A DNA stretch of 64,000 nucleotides from Peribacillus sp044761985 (lineage in GTDB: Bacteria; Bacillota; Bacilli; Bacillales; DSM-1321): positions 62,001 to 126,000 of the forward strand of contig NZ_JBIWDK010000007.1 of the NCBI RefSeq assembly GCF_044761985.1, given 5' to 3'. How positions within the stretch are numbered: the first letter of the stretch is position 1; every line of letters begins with the position of its first letter. A model generated the notes under the pieces. That model made no database searches. It was given only the letters and a program-made list of their open reading frames with translations, and was not told where the DNA came from. Made by a program: the position numbers and the translations under genes. Below are positions 52,549 through 60,815 of the stretch, piece after piece.

Positions 52549-53997
52549 TCATTTTCGGATTTTTTCCATTTCATCTGCTACAAATTGTACTTGCGTTCCA
52601 ACAATCACTTGAATGCTTTGTGGCCCGACAATATTGATTCCTGGTACTCCTGTTGATTTAATCTTATCTTGGTCAACGGCATCCATGTTTTTGACTTCAA
52701 TTCTTAAGCGTGTTACACAATTATCAATAGACGTCACATTAGCGTCCCCGCCTAGACCATCATAAATTTTGGCCGCCATGACAGCGAATTTATTTCCTAC
52801 TGGTGTATTGTTTGCATCTACTTCAATATCGTCATCTGTATCGGCTTCCCTACCAGGAGTCGCTAAGTTGAACTTCGTAATCAAGAAACGGAATAATACA
52901 TAATAAATGACGGCAAAGATTAGACCTTGAAGTAGTAACATATATGGCTGATTAGCCAATGGTAGTCTTGAACTTAAAACGAAGTCGACTAGTCCCGCAC
53001 TAAAACCAAATCCTGCTGTCCAATGGAAAAATGCTGCAATGGCTAATGAAATACCTGTTAAGGCTGCATGAACTACATAAAGAGCCGGAGCTAAAAACAT
53101 AAATGAAAATTCAAGTGGTTCTGTAACCCCTGTAAAGAATGAAGCAAATCCTGCTGCTAACATTAACGATGCCGCTTGTTTTTTTCTTTTCGTTTTTGCA
53201 GTATGATACATGGCTAAAGCAGCGGCCGGTAAACCGAACATCATGATTGGGAAGAACCCTGCTTGATACATCCCTGTAGTTCCCTTTGTTCCCGTTCCTG
53301 CCCAGAAATTTCCGATATCATTAATTCCAGCTACATCAAACCAAAACACGGAGTTTAATGCATGATGCAGTCCTGTTGGAATTAAAAGTCTATTGAAGAA
53401 TCCATATAATCCTGCACCCACAAAATCTAACTTACTAATCGCTGTACCGAAAGATACCAATCCTGTAAAGATGACTGGCCATGCAAAGAATAATATCACG
53501 GAAACCAGCAACATTGAAACCGCTGTCATGATTGGTACTAAACGTTTTCCACTAAAGAAGGATAAGGCAGCTGGCAATTGTACATGACTAAACCGATTGT
53601 ACATGATCGAAGCTACGATTCCCGAGAGAATCCCAACAAATTGATTTTCTATTTTTTCAAAGGCTGGGTTTACATTATCTGCATCAATGCCTTGTAGCAT
53701 AGCCACTGAATCTATCGAAAGCAAAGTTGTAACAACTAGGTAGGCGACTAACCCACTCAATGCAGCTGATCCGTCTTTGTGTTTAGACATACCTAGAGCT
53801 ACTCCGACTGCAAATAAGATTGACATGTTATCAATAATGGAAGATCCAGCTTTAATGAAGAACGCAGCTATCGGATTATCAGCTCCCCAACCGGAAGGAT
53901 CGATCCAATAACCGATTCCCATCAAAATGGCTGCAGCTGGTAATACTGCTACTGGTAACATCAATGAGCGACCAATTTTCTGTAGATATTTCATCAT
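52549..53997 (-). CDS. nagE: PTS EIICB, glucose/N-acetylglucosamine family (probably GlcNAc)
   Basis: A 482-aa PTS permease. The EIIC domain (1-385) has about ten helices and GTGTKGTTGMYQAGFFPIMMF plus FFTGVTEPLEFSFMFLAP, with the conserved Glu-Pro of the sugar site. The EIIB domain (from about 405) carries the phosphorylated cysteine in IDNCVTRLRIEV. Overall sequence is nearer GlcNAc-type NagE/NagP than PtsG in my judgement, but glucose or another hexose is possible. No EIIA is fused; the separate EIIA at 54929 supplies it. Last gene of the EIIA-antiterminator-EIICB operon. Confidence 0.82.
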   Translation of the reverse strand: MMKYLQKIGRSLMLPVAVLPAAAILMGIGYWIDPSGWGADNPIAAFFIKAGSSIIDNMSILFAVGVALGMSKHKDGSAALSGLVAYLVVTTLLSIDSVAMLQGIDADNVNPAFEKIENQFVGILSGIVASIMYNRFSHVQLPAALSFFSGKRLVPIMTAVSMLLVSVILFFAWPVIFTGLVSFGTAISKLDFVGAGLYGFFNRLLIPTGLHHALNSVFWFDVAGINDIGNFWAGTGTKGTTGMYQAGFFPIMMFGLPAAALAMYHTAKTKRKKQAASLMLAAGFASFFTGVTEPLEFSFMFLAPALYVVHAALTGISLAIAAFFHWTAGFGFSAGLVDFVLSSRLPLANQPYMLLLQGLIFAVIYYVLFRFLITKFNLATPGREADTDDDIEVDANNTPVGNKFAVMAAKIYDGLGGDANVTSIDNCVTRLRIEVKNMDAVDQDKIKSTGVPGINIVGPQSIQVIVGTQVQFVADEMEKIRK

Positions 53998-54050
53998 TTT
54001 AAATACCCCCTATCAATTTTTTAAATTGAATAATATGATGCTATCATTCT

Positions 54051-54890
54051 TTATATTTTCTCTGTTATACTCCAACGCTGCTTTAATCTCTCTATATGGA
54101 GAGTGATGTAGCCAAGTTCACATTCCGGAAGTTCCATTTCATAAGTGTTCATTAATACTTGAAATACTTCCTTAGAGCATTGATAGGAAATCGGAAACTT
54201 CTTTTTTATCATCTCTAGCATTTCCTCATCCATGGTATGAAGTTCAAAATGCTTTACTCTAGAGATGGAATGACGAAGATGTGTGATTAAACGTTGGTAA
54301 GAAATATCATCATGATTGATCGTAATATCCAAGAATTCAGTAATCGTCTGGATAAGGTCACTGATAATGGCTGTTTGTCTTACGGTTTCCTTCATATCTC
54401 CATTTTGTGGTTTAGCTGTATGGATATGAAGGGCAATATAGCCAGCTTCATCTATTGGCATTTCAATATGAAACCTCTTTGCAATGTGCTGAATAGCCCA
54501 CATACCAATTTCAAATTCAGTTTTGTAGAGTACTTTAATTTCTTGAAGGAGCTTGTTCTGTAAATGGATTCCTTCTTGTTCTCTTTCAATCGCAAAGGAT
54601 AAATGGTCTGTTAGGACAATATGGATATGGTCACTTAATTTCACACCTAACTTTTCTTCTGCATAGGAAATGATTTCTTCCGATATTTCGAAATGCTTTT
54701 CAGGGATTCTCAATATAAGCTGCTGGAACTTATCCGTTTCCTCTATAACAAAAAGCTTTTCAACTTCTTGTGTTTTGACAAGATCATTTCTTCGCTTGTT
54801 AAAGGCAATGCCTGTACCGATGGCTATTTTCTCGGTTTGCCCGTCTTCAACCACTACCGCGTTATTATTCAGGATTTTTTTTATTTTCAC
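54051..54890 (-). CDS. BglG/LicT-family transcription antiterminator
   Basis: A 279-aa RNA-binding antiterminator. GTG 54890 gives the canonical start MKIKKILNNNAVVVED of the CAT domain and follows GAGGAGG at a correct distance. PRD1 (about 65-170) and PRD2 (about 175-279) contain regulatory histidines in HIVLTDHLSFAIER, YIALHIHTAK, LRHSISRVKHF and YITLHIERL. It would bind the RAT at about 55541-55577 and allow read-through when its PTS substrate is present. It is more LicT/SacT-like than GlcT-like by its N-terminus. Confidence 0.88.
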   Translation of the reverse strand: MKIKKILNNNAVVVEDGQTEKIAIGTGIAFNKRRNDLVKTQEVEKLFVIEETDKFQQLILRIPEKHFEISEEIISYAEEKLGVKLSDHIHIVLTDHLSFAIEREQEGIHLQNKLLQEIKVLYKTEFEIGMWAIQHIAKRFHIEMPIDEAGYIALHIHTAKPQNGDMKETVRQTAIISDLIQTITEFLDITINHDDISYQRLITHLRHSISRVKHFELHTMDEEMLEMIKKKFPISYQCSKEVFQVLMNTYEMELPECELGYITLHIERLKQRWSITEKI

Positions 54891-54928
54891 TCGAATATTC
54901 CTCCTCAAACATGTGGCATAGGAAATGT

Positions 54929-55426
54929 TTACGTATTTGTCACCTTAATCACGACCGTTTCACCCATTCTTGCAACTTTATCCAAAGACATTTCATATTT
55001 AGTTGTATTCGTTTGACTGTTTGTAATAACCATAATCAACATGTCGCTTTTTGCATGTTCTTTAATATGCTGTAAATGATAGGTCAGTAATAATTGCCCG
55101 ACCGTTATGGAATCTCCAACGTTTACTTTTACATCAAATCCCTCACCTTTTAAAGCAACTGTTTCAAGACCAACATGAATCAATAGTTCCGTTCCATCAT
55201 CAGCTAATACGCCAATTGCATGCTTTGTAGGAGCAATTTGTATAACTTTTCCAGACACTGGTGATGACACATTTCCATCAATCGGAACAATAGCTATTCC
55301 TTCCCCCATCATTTTTTGACTGAAAACTGGATCGGGTACTTCTTCTATGGAAAGAATCTCTCCATTTATGGGTGCATAAATAAGCTGCGGTGTTTTTGGG
55401 GTTTTCTTAAATAATTTTGAAAACAT
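54929..55426 (-). CDS. PTS glucose-type EIIA protein
   Basis: A 165-aa Crr-like EIIA. Active-site histidines are in PTKHAIGVLADDG near residue 68 and LLIHVGLETVALKG near 83 (phospho-acceptor). MMGEGIAIVP and ISSPVSGKV-like segments are characteristic. It receives phosphate from HPr and passes it to the EIICB encoded downstream. First gene of the operon, directly after the antiterminator target. AAGGAGA precedes the ATG. Confidence 0.9.
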   Translation of the reverse strand: MFSKLFKKTPKTPQLIYAPINGEILSIEEVPDPVFSQKMMGEGIAIVPIDGNVSSPVSGKVIQIAPTKHAIGVLADDGTELLIHVGLETVALKGEGFDVKVNVGDSITVGQLLLTYHLQHIKEHAKSDMLIMVITNSQTNTTKYEMSLDKVARMGETVVIKVTNT

Positions 55427-55486
55427 TTTAGATTCTCCTTGTACCTATTTTTAGATGATTTTCTAACATTTTACTTTAAGTGAACA

Positions 55487-55577
55487 CAAAAAAAGGCACG
55501 GAAGTAACCAATTAAAAGAATCGAAATTCTCTCAACCGTACCACCCTGCCTGAACGAATCAGTAACATGTGATCAAT
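55487..55577 (-). promoter_or_regulatory. RAT antiterminator RNA overlapping a terminator (PTS operon leader)
   Basis: Leftward, the RNA contains TGTTACTG (55564-55571), then CAGGCAGGG (55544-55552), the hallmarks of LicT/SacT ribonucleic antiterminators. GGTACGG (55536-55542) then pairs with CCGTGCC (55495-55501), followed by eight T: a terminator. The two structures share bases and so are mutually exclusive. A weak cre-like sequence AGAAAGCGCTATTT lies upstream (55696-55709). Confidence 0.75.
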
Positions 55578-55969
55578 ATGGAATATTACTTATAAAATAC
55601 CATTATTTATTCAATAACACAATATGTAAAGAAAGTATATTTGAATATTCAAAATAGTTAATGGCTACGGTTATCAAAGAATAATATGAATATCTAAATA
55701 GCGCTTTCTAGGGAATTAGGACCTTTCATGTTAGGAAGAGTGTGCCATTTTATTCGACCCACAAACTTAAAAATATAAGCCAGTACCATCAAATTTCCAG
55801 GTCGGAGGTTGCCTAAGTCCATATTGCTGGAGACTAAAATATCCTAACTGATTTAACTATACTAGCTCCAAATTGAATAGTTCAAGAGAGAGGTTTATTT
55901 GGATCTGTAAATATAAGGAGATTGATTCACTACTTTTCTACCAATATTAATTAGATAAGGAAATAGTGG

Positions 55970-55999
55970 TTTACAAGTATATATTTTGAATAGTATGAT
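55970..55999 (+). promoter_or_regulatory. Promoter of the peptide cluster
   Basis: TTTACA (55970-55975), 18-bp spacer, TATGAT (55994-55999): a good SigA-type promoter giving a short leader before the precursor gene. The stretch 55720-55960 shows nothing else I can support. Confidence 0.65.
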
Positions 56000-56032
56000 A
56001 ATTCCAATAAATTGAAAAGGAGGTAATCGATT

Positions 56033-56122
56033 ATGAAGAAGCACGACTCACTTATCGACGGAACTCTACCATCATTTAACAACTGCGGTTGTCAAAAGCC
56101 AACTGCACCAACGGGTAAATAA
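56033..56122 (+). CDS. Putative RiPP precursor peptide, 29 aa, Cys-x-Cys
   Basis: A short gene with a perfect ribosome site (AAAGGAGGT 8 bp before ATG). The product begins MKKHDSLIDGTLPS and ends FNNCGCQKPTAPTGK. Charged leader-like N-terminus, two cysteines in a C-G-C pair (residues 18 and 20) and a Pro/Thr-rich tail suggest a ribosomally made peptide whose cysteines or neighbours are modified by the adjacent radical SAM enzyme. A stable hairpin directly after it would make precursor transcripts outnumber those of the enzymes. I recognise no known class. Confidence 0.7.
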   Translation: MKKHDSLIDGTLPSFNNCGCQKPTAPTGK

Positions 56123-56138
56123 CTTTGTAACTAACAAA

Positions 56139-56169
56139 GGATGATGGGCCTGTCGAAGGCCCGTCATCC
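56139..56169 (+). terminator. Partial terminator/attenuator between precursor and maturase
   Basis: GGATGATGGGCCT pairs with AGGCCCGTCATCC around a 5-nt loop: a 13-bp stem but only a weak T run, so read-through to the enzyme genes is expected. Confidence 0.75.
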
Positions 56170-56195
56170 CAATTTATTTGAAGGGGTTGGTGAAA

Positions 56196-57614
56196 ATGTA
56201 TATAGTTTTACATGATGATGTCATTTTAAGAAATGAACATGGTTATTTGGAATCTAATGCACGTTTTTTTTACACCGCTCGAACTAGGCATACAGAATTT
56301 ATTTCAGCAGCTACCTTTGAACTACTCACCTATCTCACAACCTCTCGAACGATAGATGATGCCTGGAATTATTACCATGAGAAAGCAGTAGCATTGAATG
56401 AGTTGCCTGATCGTGTGGAATTTGACGAATTTATAAAGGAATTGATAGATGGGGGGACCCTTTTTTTAACAGATCAATATATTTCCTCTGAACGGCCTCT
56501 TAAACATCTCAGTATTTCACCTCCGAAAACTTCCAAATATACACCAATGACATTTCCAACAAAAGTTAACGTTACGAGTACAATGAGATGCAATTTGATG
56601 TGTACTCATTGTTTACGAGAATCTTCCCCTTTTTTTGATACCAGTGATAATTTAAATACAGAAGAAATGAAAAAACTATTTACAGACCTAGATAATTTGG
56701 GAATCATTGAATTGGCTTTTTCTGGAGGGGAAACCACTACCAGAAAGGATATATGTGAGTTAATTGATCACGCTGGCACGTTACGATGTTTTTTTGAGTT
56801 TTTTACAAATGGTCACCGAGTCACTCAAAAAGTTTATGATTCATTACTTAGATTAAAAGATAGAAAGGGAAGAGGGTTACAAATCCACCTATCTTTAGAT
56901 GGGGATGAAATCTATCACGATAAAATACGTGGAAACGGCCAATTTCACAAAGTCATTAATACTTTAAAAAGATTCTCAAACGATAGTTTCTATGTGATTG
57001 TAGAGTCGGTTTTAGTTCCTGAAAGTGTTGAAAATGGAGTCGTAAGAAAAGTGATTGAAACATGTGCGGCCAATGGTGCTAATGGAATTAGTTTTCACCC
57101 CGCTTCTGTTTCGGGTCGAGCTGGTGGAAATCCAGAAAACTTTCTATTTACCCTTTCACAACTAGCGTATTTTGAAGAAGAAGTGTTAGAAGTGGCAAAA
57201 GAATTTCCAAATATAAAAATTGAATTTCAAGCGTATTATTATCCAGGTAAAAAGAACACAGATAATCTTTTCAGTTTACCTGCTAACGTAGGCCCTCAAG
57301 GTATGTTTTTACTAGCAATTGGTGCAGACGGAAGCGTTTATCCATGTACGGAATCTATTGGTGATCGATCTCAAATTATAGGGAATGTAAAGGAGACAGA
57401 TTTAATTTCCATATGGAATAGTACAAAGTGGGATTTTTATAGAGGTGGATGGGAGATAGAGGAATTAAAAGCATGCCAGGGCTGTATTTTTAATGGTAAT
57501 TGTAGGATGCAAACTTGCAGATGTTATGCAAAGAGAACTTTATTCGATGCTTACGGTGCTATGCCAGAATGCTATAAGGTAGGTGAAGAAATATGGGAAA
57601 AATCAAAAATTTAG
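56196..57614 (+). CDS. Radical SAM/SPASM peptide maturase with PqqD-like N-terminus
   Basis: A 472-aa enzyme. Residues 1-95 resemble PqqD-like RiPP recognition domains (ESNARFFYTARTRHTEFISA). The radical SAM core has CxxxCxxC as MRCNLMCTHCL (C132, C136, C139) and SAM motif AFSGGETT. The C-terminal SPASM region holds cysteines in GSVYPCTESIGD, KACQGCIFNGNCRMQTCRCY and MPECYKVG, enough for two auxiliary Fe-S clusters. Such enzymes form thioether or C-C bonds in peptides. ATG 56196 is used (GGTGA upstream); an in-frame TTG at 56178 is less likely. Its last bases overlap the next gene. Confidence 0.9.
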   Translation: MYIVLHDDVILRNEHGYLESNARFFYTARTRHTEFISAATFELLTYLTTSRTIDDAWNYYHEKAVALNELPDRVEFDEFIKELIDGGTLFLTDQYISSERPLKHLSISPPKTSKYTPMTFPTKVNVTSTMRCNLMCTHCLRESSPFFDTSDNLNTEEMKKLFTDLDNLGIIELAFSGGETTTRKDICELIDHAGTLRCFFEFFTNGHRVTQKVYDSLLRLKDRKGRGLQIHLSLDGDEIYHDKIRGNGQFHKVINTLKRFSNDSFYVIVESVLVPESVENGVVRKVIETCAANGANGISFHPASVSGRAGGNPENFLFTLSQLAYFEEEVLEVAKEFPNIKIEFQAYYYPGKKNTDNLFSLPANVGPQGMFLLAIGADGSVYPCTESIGDRSQIIGNVKETDLISIWNSTKWDFYRGGWEIEELKACQGCIFNGNCRMQTCRCYAKRTLFDAYGAMPECYKVGEEIWEKSKI

Positions 57615-58441
57615 GTTTTCAAGACTTAGCGGAAAATATAGATGAATTATTAACACTGAATAAAGAGGATCTTTTAGAATTTTGCTCCCGGCCGGAGGAG
57701 TGGAGTACTCCTAACTTGTTATCCTCTTTTGTTTCACAAGATGAAAGAAGAATTTATAACTTTAAGAAATTCCTTGCGGAAAGGCCCATGCATTGGGCAA
57801 ATTTATTAAGTCTGTTGAGATCAAATGGTCTAGACGCCTCCTTTTTAACAATACCAGATGAATTAGAAGATGCTCTGAAAGCTCCGTGTATTTTAGCCAT
57901 TCCGCATTTCGGAGTACATATGTTGGTTCCTACAATATTAAGTCAATTAATTGGTGATAGCTCATATATTTTAGCCACTGGAGGATCTGAAGGGCATGAA
58001 GTAGGAAAAAGCATAAAAAAAATTTTACCGAATGATAAGGTGAATTTCTTGCCTGTTCCTGATATATGGATACTTCGAAAATTAGTAAAAGGATTTAAAA
58101 TCGGCAATTACCCTTTAATTTATCCGGAAATCAGTTCTTCGAATGATAAGGAATTATATAAATTGGAGTTATTAGGGGAAAAGGTTCATGTACCCCTGGG
58201 AGTTGAACATTTGAGTAGACTATGCAATGCGAATGTTCTGCCAGTTGCCATTCAATGCAATTCAAACAAATATGAATTAGTAATGGGACCTTTATTAACC
58301 TATTCCAATAAGGGCAGTATAATTGAACCTTTATTTAAATGGATAGAAGAGTTAGTTTATAATGACCCTACACAATGGTTCGGTTGGAAACTTATAGAAG
58401 ATATGTTGGTCAAAGAAGAACATACTGTTACCAATCATTAA
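57593..58441 (+). CDS. LpxL/HtrB-like acyltransferase homologue in peptide cluster
   Basis: A 282-aa soluble protein overlapping the maturase by 22 bp. The middle has ILAIPHFGVHMLVPTILSQL and later NVLPVAIQCNSNKYELVMGP plus a late QWFGWKLIEDM, which recall the HFGNWE, PV-x-x-x-x and QWxW-type motifs of LpxL/HtrB acyltransferases. The usual H-x4-D/E acidic residue is not present (HFGVHM), so chemistry may be altered or absent. Tight coupling to a radical SAM maturase suggests action on the peptide, for example lipidation, but this is inference. Confidence 0.55.
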   Translation: MGKIKNLGFQDLAENIDELLTLNKEDLLEFCSRPEEWSTPNLLSSFVSQDERRIYNFKKFLAERPMHWANLLSLLRSNGLDASFLTIPDELEDALKAPCILAIPHFGVHMLVPTILSQLIGDSSYILATGGSEGHEVGKSIKKILPNDKVNFLPVPDIWILRKLVKGFKIGNYPLIYPEISSSNDKELYKLELLGEKVHVPLGVEHLSRLCNANVLPVAIQCNSNKYELVMGPLLTYSNKGSIIEPLFKWIEELVYNDPTQWFGWKLIEDMLVKEEHTVTNH

Positions 58442-58487
58442 CTTGAAAATCCAGATGATCCAATGACAAATCATAAGGAGAAAAAGA

Positions 58488-59729
58488 GTGAAGCGAAACA
58501 TACACCTCATTATTGTGGCTCTTGGCATACAATCTTTACAATCCAGTATTGTCTTCCTCACGTTAGCTTGGTTCTTTATTAACATCACTCATTCGCCCTT
58601 GGTGTTTAGTTCATTAATGGCATTTCGTTATATACCCGGGATATTATTGGCAGCGGTAAGCGGCATACTCATTGATCGATTCAATAAAATATCCTTAGGG
58701 TTATGGGCTAGCGTTTGGCATTTATTCACGTTATGTGCATTATTCGCGATTGGACTAATGGAAGTAGTACCAAGTGGCTTCGGTTACTGGATTTATTGCC
58801 TGGTTCTTCTTTTCATGGGTGTGGCCTCCGCCATATTAACACCGCTTGAAAGAACGTTAATCCCATTGTTAACTCCGCCAGAAGAATTAAAATCGGTCAA
58901 TAGTGTCATAACGGCCATCACCCAAATCGCAAACTTATTAGGTACGGCAATTGCTGGTGGTCTTTTGGTAATAGGGGGATTTACGGTGGCGATGCTAACG
59001 TCGATCATCCTGATTCTTCTATCTGTTGTTTGCTATGTGATTCTTAGGTACAGGGCGGTACTGAAAGATGCCAATAATCAAGATACCAATCGTATACAAA
59101 CACCAATTAAGGTAACATTCTCGATTTTAAAAAGACAGAAGTGGATCTTTTCGGCTATCACGGCAGCGGTGTTTACGAATATGGCATTCGTTATGATCAT
59201 GGATGTCTTACTCCCCACTTTATACTCGGAAATTAAGGTGAATGGTTCAGCGGCTTTGGGACTCTGCTTTACAGCCATTGGGATCGGGACTCTCCTGGGA
59301 GCAACCATTACGTATAAAATCAAACAAATGAATTTTGAAATGTCGATCGTATTGTATGTTTTATCTGGAGTCGTGGGCACGATTGCCGGTTTTGTAGTGG
59401 ATTCCACTATCATGAGTATTGTGTTGTTTGGAGTATTCGGACTTTTAGCGGCTCCCGTCACAATAATCTTCCAAACTGAATTGCAGCAGGCTATTCCCCA
59501 AAACATCATGGGCAGTGCCATGGGTTTTCTGACAGCTGGAGCGACATTGGCACAACCCATAGGGGTTTTCATTGCTGGTGTATTTCTCTTAAAACTCAAT
59601 GGAAGTTATGTTCTTGCTATTTCTTGCTCTATATCGATCATAGCTGTTGTGATGGGCTGGTATCGAATCAACAAGCAAAAGAAATTAATAAGCCAAGAAG
59701 TCATGATGACAAAACAAACATTAGGGTAG
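58488..59729 (+). CDS. MFS transporter, probable exporter of the peptide cluster
   Basis: A 413-aa major facilitator protein with about 12 helices and the DHA3-like loop AVSGILIDRFNKISLGLWAS after helix 2. GTG 58488 follows AAGGAG. It is the last gene of the cluster, 46 bp after the acyltransferase-like gene, and is followed by a strong terminator. MFS drug-efflux relatives export macrolides; here it likely exports the mature peptide or gives immunity. Confidence 0.85.
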   Translation: MKRNIHLIIVALGIQSLQSSIVFLTLAWFFINITHSPLVFSSLMAFRYIPGILLAAVSGILIDRFNKISLGLWASVWHLFTLCALFAIGLMEVVPSGFGYWIYCLVLLFMGVASAILTPLERTLIPLLTPPEELKSVNSVITAITQIANLLGTAIAGGLLVIGGFTVAMLTSIILILLSVVCYVILRYRAVLKDANNQDTNRIQTPIKVTFSILKRQKWIFSAITAAVFTNMAFVMIMDVLLPTLYSEIKVNGSAALGLCFTAIGIGTLLGATITYKIKQMNFEMSIVLYVLSGVVGTIAGFVVDSTIMSIVLFGVFGLLAAPVTIIFQTELQQAIPQNIMGSAMGFLTAGATLAQPIGVFIAGVFLLKLNGSYVLAISCSISIIAVVMGWYRINKQKKLISQEVMMTKQTLG

Positions 59730-59737
59730 TGAAACGG

Positions 59738-59766
59738 AGCAATGAGGGAACTCCTCATTGCTTTTT
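59738..59766 (+). terminator. Terminator of the peptide cluster
   Basis: AGCAATGAGG and CCTCATTGCT form a perfect 10-bp stem over a 5-nt loop, followed by TTTTACT. Confidence 0.9.
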
Positions 59767-59949
59767 ACTATGTGTCGATTCGTGGTAGTTCAGTAGATGG
59801 CTAAGAAGATTGGCCAAGAAGGCTACTAAAATATTTACTAATCATACTGACAAACAGAATTCCTTTTATTAACTAATAAAGAAATTCGTCCAAATATATA
59901 TGGTAAAATTAGTTAGGATCATTTATATAGAGGTAGGAGGATATGGAAT

Positions 59950-60126
59950 ATGAGTAATTGGTTATACATTCTTTATGCTGGAATTTTAGGCATAGTATCT
60001 TGGTTTACAGGGGAAATAGTAACCTTTGTGATGTTGGGGATTATTCTTATTGCTTTGAATAATATAAATACAACACTTAAAAAGATTTATCTTCAAAATG
60101 AAAGAAGTCATAAGGAAATAAGTTGA
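59950..60126 (+). CDS. Small membrane protein, 58 aa
   Basis: Start MSNWLYILYAGILGIVSWFT, a second hydrophobic stretch IVTFVMLGIILIALNNI, then a polar tail NTTLKKIYLQNERSHKEIS. AGGAGG lies upstream of ATG 59950; a competing ATG at 59943 reads only four codons. Layout is like the 83-aa protein at 41810 (membrane helix plus short coiled-coil tail). The function is unknown. Confidence 0.6.
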   Translation: MSNWLYILYAGILGIVSWFTGEIVTFVMLGIILIALNNINTTLKKIYLQNERSHKEIS

Positions 60127-60198
60127 TGTAAAACTCTAACGGGTGGATTTATTATGAAGAATCGAAATTTTACGTTCATCTTTTAGGAGGTCAAGCCT

Positions 60199-60702
60199 TT
60201 GCTTTCTTTCAAAAAAATCTCCGTAGGCCTTCTGTTTATAGGGAGTCTTGCTGCATGTGATAACGAACAAGACATGAAAAATGAAAAGGTGGATGTAGAG
60301 CAGAAAATAGAGGTACAAGATTCTACACAAAAAGAGGATATACCCTCGTACGAAGCGCCCAAGTTTCAGATATATGGCGGCTGGATGAACGATGAATCTT
60401 ATATACTGATTAAAAGTGATGGTTACGATGGGAAGAATAGATCCAAATACATAGTAGAAAAATTCACTAAAACGGGGAAAGATAAGACGATAAAGCATTT
60501 CCAGTTAGCAAAATCTACTGAATCAAAACTGACCGGCATACTATTTAACAAGAAATCAAACAAGACATCTTTTCTGACACTCGAATTGAATAAAGATCAT
60601 ACCGAAATAACGGTCACGTTGCCGAATGAAAAACCCGATACCTATAAAAATGCAGATATAGAGCCGGAAGAATTTAATTCAGAGTATGAGTGGGAAGATT
60701 GA
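60199..60702 (+). CDS. Lipoprotein, 167 aa
   Basis: TTG start 9 bp after AGGAGGTC. Signal peptide MLSFKKISVGLLFIGSLAAC with lipobox LAAC. A charged linker follows (KNEKVDVEQKIEVQDSTQKE), then a beta-rich C-terminal domain with FQIYGGWMNDESYILIKSDG. No family recognised; exposed at the outer face of the membrane. It ends at a terminator. Confidence 0.7.
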   Translation: MLSFKKISVGLLFIGSLAACDNEQDMKNEKVDVEQKIEVQDSTQKEDIPSYEAPKFQIYGGWMNDESYILIKSDGYDGKNRSKYIVEKFTKTGKDKTIKHFQLAKSTESKLTGILFNKKSNKTSFLTLELNKDHTEITVTLPNEKPDTYKNADIEPEEFNSEYEWED

Positions 60703-60712
60703 CACCATAAAG

Positions 60713-60738
60713 AGAGTTGCTTTCGCAGCTCTTTTTTC
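60713..60738 (+). terminator. Terminator after lipoprotein gene
   Basis: AGAGTTGC-TTTC-GCAGCTCT with T6. Almost the same hairpin recurs at 61286. Confidence 0.8.
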
Positions 60739-60742
60739 TTAT

Positions 60743-60768
60743 GAGCTAATGGGGCATGATAGTTCAAT
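60743..60768 (+). repeat. Dispersed hairpin repeat, degenerate copy
   Basis: GAGCTAATGGGGCATGATAG then TTCAA: core GGGGCA and right arm retained. It lies directly before the acetyltransferase gene, as other copies precede small genes. Confidence 0.5.
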
Positions 60769-60815
60769 GAAGATGATGAATATACTATATAAATTTTTCT
60801 TAGGGAGTGAAGTAA

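Noticed and set aside
55536..55560. T-box riboswitch suggested by AGGGTGGTAC near a terminator
   Set aside because: No specifier stem is evident and the downstream operon is a PTS with its own LicT-type antiterminator; TGTTACTG and CAGGCA fit a RAT better.
57593..58441. Calling the third peptide-cluster gene a confirmed acyltransferase
   Set aside because: The acidic catalytic residue of the H-x4-D/E motif is not visible; only family resemblance is claimed.
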